Below, piece by piece: positions 1 through 6,100 of a stretch of 9,554 nt of DNA. Each line of letters opens with the position of its first letter. Within the stretch, counting starts at the first letter, position 1. The DNA comes from an uncultured Clostridia bacterium (GTDB lineage Bacteria; Bacillota; Clostridia; Oscillospirales; CAG-272): contig CAMZBE010000029.1 in assembly GCA_947304475.1 (NCBI GenBank), positions 1-9,554 of the forward strand. Direction: 5' to 3'. The notes below the pieces were generated by a model. It was not told the DNA's origin and did no database searches. It worked only from the letters and a program-made list of their open reading frames with translations. The translations under genes were made by a program, and so were the position numbers.

Positions 1-438
1 GACGTGGACGTTTATATTGCCCGCGTGGGGCAGCCGATGACGTCCGCCACCCTGACCGCGTCGCTCTCCGCCACGAAGATCGTTGCCGAATTGCCGGTTG
101 CCGTAACGAGCGGCAGTCTGATGGCGACGTCGGTCGATTTTTACCGCAACAGCGTCGCGGAAGCCAACTTCGTCGGCACGCTGAACGTCGCGGGCTACGA
201 CGCCGAAGAGAACGACTACACGACGCGGAAAACGAGCGTGTATCTGATCGGAAGCGACAGTACCACGGGGACGATCCCCGCAAACGACGCCGCGGCGGGC
301 GACCGCTACCTGCACTACGTTTTGCGCTGCTATTTCGACGGCGCGCTTCTCTCGGGGACAGACCAGGCGTACGTGTATTCCGCCGACCTGGACGTTTCCG
401 CCGTCACCCTGTATATCACCTTTACCGCCGATAACTGA
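1..438 (+). CDS. C-terminal fragment of a secreted beta-rich protein, 5' end outside window
   Basis: The reading frame is open from base 1 and stops with TGA at 436-438, giving about 145 residues. A GTG at base 4 is in frame but has no visible ribosome binding site, and it begins inside a beta-strand-like segment, so the true start lies upstream of the window. The fragment is rich in Ala, Ser, Thr, Val and Asp. It ends in alternating hydrophobic strands (residues around YLHYVLRCYFDG, then VTLYITFTA), like the last strands of TasA/camelysin-like beta-sandwich proteins that carry SipW-type signal peptides in Bacillota. That resemblance is by pattern only. No anchor or LPXTG sorting motif follows the last strand. 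Gene 489-1370 starts 50 bases downstream on the same strand and has the matching type of N-terminus, so the two are probably co-transcribed parts of one surface-protein cluster. The exact function is unknown. Confidence 0.75.
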   Translation, partial: DVDVYIARVGQPMTSATLTASLSATKIVAELPVAVTSGSLMATSVDFYRNSVAEANFVGTLNVAGYDAEENDYTTRKTSVYLIGSDSTTGTIPANDAAAGDRYLHYVLRCYFDGALLSGTDQAYVYSADLDVSAVTLYITFTADN

Positions 439-488
439 ACCGGACGAAACCGGTATCCCTAAATCTGCAAGAAAGGAGTGTCCTACGC

Positions 489-1370
489 ATGAAAAGAGAT
501 CAATCACCGGAAGCCGCCCTGCGCCGCCAGATGCGTCGGTCGCTCGTTTCCTGCATCGTTCTGCTTGTCGTGATCGTCGCTTCCACCGTTTCGCTCGGCT
601 GGTTCGCCAAGATTACGAACGTTTCGGGCGCCGCGGAAATGCAGATCCGCGAGGACGTCGTTTCGTCGATCCCCTTCACCGCCTACATCTTCGACGAAGA
701 GGACAACATGGTGAAAGAGTCGGTCGGGACCGCGGTCACGATGCCCGCGTACGATACGGTCTTCGTTGAAAAGAATACGATGAACTCGCTGATCTACCGT
801 ATTCCCGCGTTCGGAAATATGGTACGCGACGGCGGGGCGTTCGATATCTCGCTTACGCTGCTCGACCTGTCCGAGGAGACCGGGTACGACGATTTCAACC
901 ACATGATCGATCCGGTGGATTCCGAGACCGGCGAACCGACCGGGGGCGATCCCGTCGTTGCGAACTTCCTCTCCAACGTGGTCTTTATCAGACTTGCCGT
1001 CATCGACGATCTGCAGGACATTTCGGAAATGGATACCACGACGGTCTACGAGTCGGCGCTCGGCTTCTTCCGCGACGACGGCAACGCATCGTTGATCACA
1101 ACGCACACCTTCTTCGAGGGGACGGCGGGCGCCAAGATCGGGAGCATCGTTTTCACCGTCAGCGACTACGATTATCCCGAGGACGCCGACTACCTGAACG
1201 TCTACGTCGAGATCGGGTACGACAAGGACCTCGTCGACGCGTGGCTTGAGGCGAACGATATGAGCATTACCGCCGAAATGGTCGGCAAGACCAACAACCT
1301 GGTCGACATTACGAGCGATTTTGACCGGTTTGCGTTTTCCGTACACGAAAGCGGGGAGGTGGAACCGTGA
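489..1370 (+). CDS. Membrane-anchored SipW-signal-type beta-sandwich-like surface protein
   Basis: This is a 293-residue protein starting at ATG 489, preceded by GAAAGGAG at 471-478 with ten bases of spacing. The N-terminus is basic (residues 1-17, several Arg), followed by one hydrophobic segment at about 19-37. A WF pair at 38-39 then leads into the sequence TNVSGAAEMQI. This layout matches the N-termini of SipW-dependent secreted proteins of Bacillota, where a hydrophobic helix ends in an aromatic W-F/L step followed by a V(S/T)-G or A-(M)QI strand. The mature part is acidic and strand-rich, with no catalytic motif that I recognise. There is no second membrane helix and no LPXTG motif. The protein is probably exported and stays as a signal-anchored protein or is cleaved to form a matrix or fibre subunit; that is inference. 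The stop codon overlaps the start of the giant downstream gene (GTGA), implying translational coupling and perhaps a shared structure. It could also be an orphan envelope protein. Confidence 0.85.
   Translation: MKRDQSPEAALRRQMRRSLVSCIVLLVVIVASTVSLGWFAKITNVSGAAEMQIREDVVSSIPFTAYIFDEEDNMVKESVGTAVTMPAYDTVFVEKNTMNSLIYRIPAFGNMVRDGGAFDISLTLLDLSEETGYDDFNHMIDPVDSETGEPTGGDPVVANFLSNVVFIRLAVIDDLQDISEMDTTTVYESALGFFRDDGNASLITTHTFFEGTAGAKIGSIVFTVSDYDYPEDADYLNVYVEIGYDKDLVDAWLEANDMSITAEMVGKTNNLVDITSDFDRFAFSVHESGEVEP
1353..1369 (+). promoter_or_regulatory. Ribosome binding site and overlapping GTG start of the giant gene
   Basis: A strong Shine-Dalgarno run, GGGGAGGTGG (1353-1362), lies inside the last codons of the upstream gene. 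GTG at 1367 follows the GGAGGT core after six bases, whereas the in-frame ATG at 1379 is 18 bases away. This favours the GTG start. The start overlaps the upstream TGA (1368-1370), the usual arrangement for translational coupling. Confidence 0.7.
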
Positions 1371-3199
1371 CGACGGGTATGAAAAGGAACAGGTTGATCG
1401 CGCTGCTTATCGTGCTTGCGATTCTCGCGGCGACGATCTTCTCCGCAACCTATTCGTGGCTCGCGGGGAGCAATATCATCAAATCGACGGTCAGCGGCGG
1501 AAGCATTCTGACCAGTTACTTCCATACCGGCGACGGTTCGGAGGAGAATCCCTTCGTCATTACGCGTCCGCTTCATTTCTATAATATGATCTATCTGTAC
1601 CAGCGTCTGGAGGGTTTCGCCGACGAGGGGTACTATTTCCAACTCGGCTATCAACTCCTCTACGACGAAGATGATCCGGAGCCCGACGAGAACTACTATT
1701 TCTACCGCTACGGCGACGACGGCAGGATCATAGCCGGTCAGTACTCCAACGTCCTGAATATGGAATACTACAACGACGACGACGGAATGGGCGGCGCCCT
1801 GCTCCCCGTCGGGACGTCCAACGTGCCGTTCGTCGGGACCTTCGACGGCAAGGGACTGACGGTTGCAAATCTTCACATCACGGCGACCGAGACGATCGGT
1901 AACGAAACGCTCGGGACGAGCGACGTCGGCATCTTCGGCTACGTCGACGAGGCAGCGACCATCAAGGACACCTATTTCACCGGCGTGACGATCGACCTGA
2001 CCGGGCTTGATCCCACCGTCACGACCGACGACGACACGCACGACGATACGCACCACGACGACGACAAGGACGGGACCGCCGATCTTGCCTACGTCGGTTA
2101 TCTTGCCGGACATATCAAGACCGGTTCGATCATTCAGCACGTCTATCTCAACGACTGTCACGTCATCGGCGGCGCCGCCGCGCGTTCGGGCTACGGCTTC
2201 TTCGGCTGCGTCGAAAAGACCGACGGCACGCTGGTCGACTCGCTCGGTTCCGAGGTCGCGACGCTGCGCGGTGGCGGCGACAACGCGGGCTTCGGCGGCT
2301 CGATCGATATGAACAGCGTCTTTACGCGGCTGGACGGCATGATCGGCGGCGCCGCCACGACCGTCCGGAACATCACCTCGGAGGAGGTCTGGATCGACGA
2401 GGTGGCGGGGACGGTTGAAAAACGGAACATCACCTACGCCAACTCCAACGCCCAGGCGGACGGCAACACCGTTTACTATCACGCGGGCATCAACGACGGT
2501 TCGTACTATATGTTCCGCAGATCGAGCAGCGGTACCTGGACCGCGATCTACCTCTATGGCGAAAACACCCGGACGAATACGACAACCGTCACCACCGACA
2601 CGCTGAAGGACGAGTTCGACGAAGACGGGCTTCTGATCTCGATCGACGGGACCTATCTCAACGCGACGATCTCCGGGATCTCGGCGGGGAACGTGAAGGC
2701 GGAGGCAACGATCTGGCAACTCGACAACGCGGGACACCTGAACGCGCTGCTTGAGGAGAGCACCCGCTTCAATACCTATTATCTGAACGCCTCGGCAAAC
2801 GGGACGCTCTCGGTCTCGACGTCGGCGACCACCGTCTGGACCAAGACCGAGGACCAGAACCACGAGGGAACGCGGGCGCACCTGGTATCTGTCCTACGAC
2901 GGCAGCGCCTGGGCGGGCTATCCGTACGATTCTGCCTTCTCGATCTCGAACGGCGCGAACTACCTCGTCCAGTCGGGCAGCATCAACCTCGCGGGCACGG
3001 TGGGCAATCACGCCGACTGGCATTTCGAAGACGGAAAGTTGATGACCTTCATCAACAAGACGATCTATTATCTGAACGCCTCGGCGGGCGTCCTCTCGCT
3101 CGGGACCAACGCGGGTTCCGCGACCGCCTGGGCCGAGAATGCCGGAACCTTCACCTATACCGACGGGAACAGCCGCGTCTGGTATCTTTCCTATTATAA
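1367..3199 (+). CDS. Giant repetitive surface protein, N-terminal part (5' piece of frameshifted gene)
   Basis: This is the first piece of a gene that should run to 7736. From GTG 1367 the authentic reading is about 500 residues, up to the frameshift near 2874; the last 107 or so codons to the stop at 3199 are out of frame and meaningless. Residues 1-9 are basic and 10-30 form a membrane helix ending in YSWLAGS, again like a SipW-type signal or anchor. At 55-75 comes GDGSEENPFVIT followed by a hydrophobic stretch, the usual lead-in of GLUG-type repeat regions. At 155-171 there is FVGTFDGKGLTVANLHI, at about 187 VGIFGYV with an ATIKD strand, and at 243 VGYLAGH. These are classic GLUG/beta-helix signatures seen in adhesins. 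A D/H-rich loop ending in DxDxDGxxD lies at about 219-239. From about residue 431 the first large repeat begins, and it continues in the other frame. It is probably an extracellular adhesin or matrix component; no enzyme motif is visible. Confidence 0.8.
   Translation: MTTGMKRNRLIALLIVLAILAATIFSATYSWLAGSNIIKSTVSGGSILTSYFHTGDGSEENPFVITRPLHFYNMIYLYQRLEGFADEGYYFQLGYQLLYDEDDPEPDENYYFYRYGDDGRIIAGQYSNVLNMEYYNDDDGMGGALLPVGTSNVPFVGTFDGKGLTVANLHITATETIGNETLGTSDVGIFGYVDEAATIKDTYFTGVTIDLTGLDPTVTTDDDTHDDTHHDDDKDGTADLAYVGYLAGHIKTGSIIQHVYLNDCHVIGGAAARSGYGFFGCVEKTDGTLVDSLGSEVATLRGGGDNAGFGGSIDMNSVFTRLDGMIGGAATTVRNITSEEVWIDEVAGTVEKRNITYANSNAQADGNTVYYHAGINDGSYYMFRRSSSGTWTAIYLYGENTRTNTTTVTTDTLKDEFDEDGLLISIDGTYLNATISGISAGNVKAEATIWQLDNAGHLNALLEESTRFNTYYLNASANGTLSVSTSATTVWTKTEDQNHEGTRAHLVSVLRRQRLGGLSVRFCLLDLERRELPRPVGQHQPRGHGGQSRRLAFRRRKVDDLHQQDDLLSERLGGRPLARDQRGFRDRLGRECRNLHLYRREQPRLVSFLL
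2015..2083 (+). other. Asp/His-rich loop with DxDxDGxxD calcium-binding-like motif
   Basis: Between two GLUG-like strand segments of the giant protein, the sequence has a run of Asp, His and Thr codons that ends in DDDKDGTAD (2057-2083). The pattern D-x-D-x-D-G-x-x-D matches the calcium loop of EF-hand, dockerin and thrombospondin-type-3 repeats. Adjacent His-His-Asp residues could bind a transition metal instead. Metal binding is inferred from spacing only, and there is a single copy. Confidence 0.4.
2861..2883 (+). other. Frameshift site splitting the giant gene
   Basis: Upstream of here the repeat protein reads in the frame of 1367; from 2883 the conserved TWYLSYDG reads in the frame of 3000-7736. 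Removing one G of the GGG at 2874-2876 restores G-T-R-R-T-W-Y-L, which matches the SRTWYL or SRVWYL of other units. Alternatively, four bases may have been inserted relative to a GTRTWYL reading. Independent support comes from the antisense strand: the codon register free of TTA, CTA and TCA switches between 2769 and 2881. No classic slippery heptamer is seen, so programmed frameshifting is unlikely. A sequence error, a recent mutation and a mixed population cannot be told apart from this sequence alone. Confidence 0.85.
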
Positions 3200-6100
3200 C
3201 GGCGGCTGGTGCTGCGTTCCGTTCGCGTCGGGTTTCACGATCTCGAACAGCACGAACTATCTCGGCTACAACGGATCGGCGATTACGTCGGTCGCGTCGG
3301 GCAGCGCCCTGCACTTCGCGCTTGAGGGCGGAAAACTCGTTACCTTCTATAATAATACGCTCTACTACCTGAACGCGTCGGCGGGCACCCTCTCGCTCGG
3401 GACCGTCGCGGGTTCCGCGACCTTCTGGACCGAGAGCGCCGGAACCTTCACCTACACCGACGGGAACAGCCGCGTCTGGACGCTGTGCTGTAATAACGGC
3501 TGGTACTGCGTGCCGTTCACCGAGGGCTTCACCATCGCGAACAATACGAATTATCTCGGCTACAACGGATCGGCGATTACGTCGGTCGCGTCGGGCAGCG
3601 CCCTGCACTTCGCGCTTGAGGGCGGAAAACTCGTTACCTTCTATAATAATACGCTCTACTACCTGAACGCGTCGGCGGGCACCCTCTCGCTCGGGACCGT
3701 CGCGGGGAGCGCGACCACCTGGACCAAGAACGGCAACGTCTTCAGTTATACCGACGGGAACAGCCGCGTCTGGTATCTTTCCTACTACGGCGGAGGCTGG
3801 CATTGCGTGCCCTTCTCCTCCGGATTTACCATCGCGAACAATACGAACTATCTCGGCTACGACGGATCGGCGTTCACGGCAACCGCGGCGGGTAACGCCC
3901 TGCACTTCTCGTTTGAGGACGGGAAGGTCGTTACCTGTTATAACGATACGCTGTACTATCTCACGGCGAGCGGCGGATCCATCTCGCTTACGACCTCCGT
4001 GCCCTCGATCACCTGGGTAAAGGGAGCCGACACGCTCTCCTATACCGACGCGGGATCGCGCACCTGGTACCTGCAGTATATGAACGGAACGTGGGATCTT
4101 TTCCCCGCGGCGACCGGCTACACGATCCGTAGCGGCGCGCTCTATTTCGGCGTCAGCGGTTCCAACCTTACGCAGACCAACGCGGCGGGCGCCGCCGTGT
4201 TCGGCGTGGACGGAAGCAAACTCTTCACCGTGATCGGCGGTACGATCAACTATCTCGTAGGCTCGACCGACGGTTCCGGCACGCTCTCGTTCACGACGAC
4301 GCGCGCAAACGGAACCGACTGGACCTATACGCCGGGCGGCGGGACGATGTCCTACAGCGGCGGCGGTCAGACCTGGTATCTCTACAACGTGGATAACGCC
4401 TGGACGGTCTATCCCGGAGCAAACGTCTCCCTGATCTCGCAGTCGGGGAACTATCTCGGCGCCGCGTCCAATACGGCCGTCGGGACCGACGCGTCCTCCT
4501 GGACGGTCAGCGGCGGCAATATCTATACCTTCTACAACGGTGCGATCCGTTATCTCGTCTCCAACGGCGAGTCCGTTGCGCTTGCCGCCTCTCCCGCCGA
4601 CACCTGGACAGTCAGCACCACCGTCACCAACGGAAACGGTTGGTATCTCGTCTACGACGGCGGGTGGAAGATGACGCCGGCGCTCTCCTACGTCCTGATC
4701 ACCGACGGGAACGGCAACTACCTGAACCGGAACGGCACGAACGCGGTGAACAACGGCACGAGCGCGGAAAGCGCGACCAGATGGTATGCCGACGGGAACA
4801 AATTCTACGCCGTCAACGGAACGACGAAGTACTATCTGCGCGGCACCAACACGGCGCTCTCGGTCACTGCGACCGCGGCGAACGGAAGCGAGTTCGTTTA
4901 CGACGGGACGAACAAACGGCTCACGTTCACCTATAACGCGAATACCTATTACGTCGTATACGGCAACGGCTGGACGGTCAGCCAGAGTTACCGCGCCTCG
5001 TCGACCATCAAGGCGAGCAGCGGGAACTACTATCTGAACGCGAATACCACGACGGTTTCGACCGGGACCACAGCCGGCTCGGCGACACAATGGTATTACG
5101 ATCCGTCGAGCGGGCATCTCTATACCGAGAACGCCGGCGTTCCGTATTATCTGCGGACCGTGCTCGATACCAACAACAAGTACGGTTCGACGAATATGAC
5201 GGTGACGAGCAACGAAAACCAGGCGACCGTATTCAGTTTCAGCAACAACCGCCTGACCTGCACGCTGAACGTGAACGGCAACGACAGGGAGTACAGTCTC
5301 TCGCTCCACGAGAACACGTTCAAGATGGTCGATACGGGGAAAACCTATTACACGATTCGGTCGACAGGTAACCGCTATCTGAGTTTGAACAACCAGACCT
5401 ATACCGCTTCGACCGACGTGGACGAAGCCGTTCTGTGGGAATTTTCGAACACGTCGGAGCCGAACAACAACGGCACGGTCACCACGACCGTCTCGACGCT
5501 GGTCAGCGGAACGCCCAGATACATCACGCTCAACGGCTCTATCGGACTGGGCAATTCCCAGAATCTGCAATACTACCGATACAACAACACGTATTATTAT
5601 CTCCGGTACAGCAGCAATTACAGACAGTACTATCTGCGCGACAACGGCGGCACCTGGACGGTGCGTCAATCCCGGAACAACAACGACCGGATCACCCGTA
5701 CCGCCGTGACCTTTACGCAGGCGACGCTCACTTTCACCGGCACTGTCTACACGACGGAAGAGGAAGCCACCGTGCTGTCCGGCACGACGACGGTTTCCCC
5801 GGTCAACGCCTTGAACAACCTTACCTTCACGGCGCAGACCTCGACCACGCTGACCTTCGGGAACGTGACCGAAAACGTCACCCAGACGGCGGCGAACGTC
5901 GCGGAGAACGTCGCGCATACGACGTCCGCCGTTTCGGAGAATATCACGCACACGACGACGGCGGCGGCGGATCGGAACGGGCTCGACTACGAGACCACGC
6001 GCCGTCAGCATATCGAAAAAGTCGTTGAAAACAACGTCGCGAGCGGTTATCCGACCTATTTCCCGCTTCGCGTTCCGAGGTCCGACGAAAACGACTACGA

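Larger units (their letters stand above)
2651..5700 (+). repeat. Ten tandem protein repeats of about 99 residues (range 89-115)
   Basis: Taking the Leu codon of the (Y/F)L or YF anchor as the reference, units begin near 2657, 2964, 3261, 3555, 3852, 4146, 4455, 4722, 5034 and 5379. Successive spacings are 307 (102 codons plus one base, marking the frameshift), 297, 294, 297, 294, 309, 267, 312 and 345 bases. A typical unit reads NYLG..., then ALHF...GGKLVTFYN, then YYLNASAGTLSLG..., then a Trp-Thr pair, then FTYTDGNSRVWYL, and finally GGW..VPF..GFTI. Each unit thus has three YL/WYL-centred sub-motifs followed by small Gly/Ser-rich turns, which suggests a beta-trefoil-like (ricin-B or fascin type) or other all-beta module. 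That fold is inference. The units at 2964-3852 are most alike, and divergence grows towards the C-terminus. Confidence 0.85.

Noticed and set aside
439..454. ACCGG / CCGGT hairpin between the first two genes as a terminator
   Set aside because: The stem is only five base pairs and no T run follows. A ribosome site lies immediately downstream, so read-through is more likely.
546..560. LVSC in the 489-1370 protein as a possible lipobox
   Set aside because: The tetrapeptide fits the lipobox pattern, but the Cys stands at the beginning of the hydrophobic segment rather than at its end, so lipoprotein processing is unlikely.
1202..2881. A 559-codon minus-strand frame, and a similar one at 504-1346
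   Set aside because: Both mirror the codon register of the plus-strand genes over most of their length and have no ribosome site or recognisable domain. The end near 2881 is useful only as independent evidence of the frameshift.
2861..2883. Programmed ribosomal frameshifting in the giant gene
   Set aside because: No slippery heptamer, no shift-prone stop codon and no internal Shine-Dalgarno stimulator is visible at the site. A simple indel explains the data.
2651..5700. CRISPR array or mobile-element repeats
   Set aside because: The repeats are long, contiguous and in frame, with protein-level conservation and no spacers, terminal inverted repeats or transposase.
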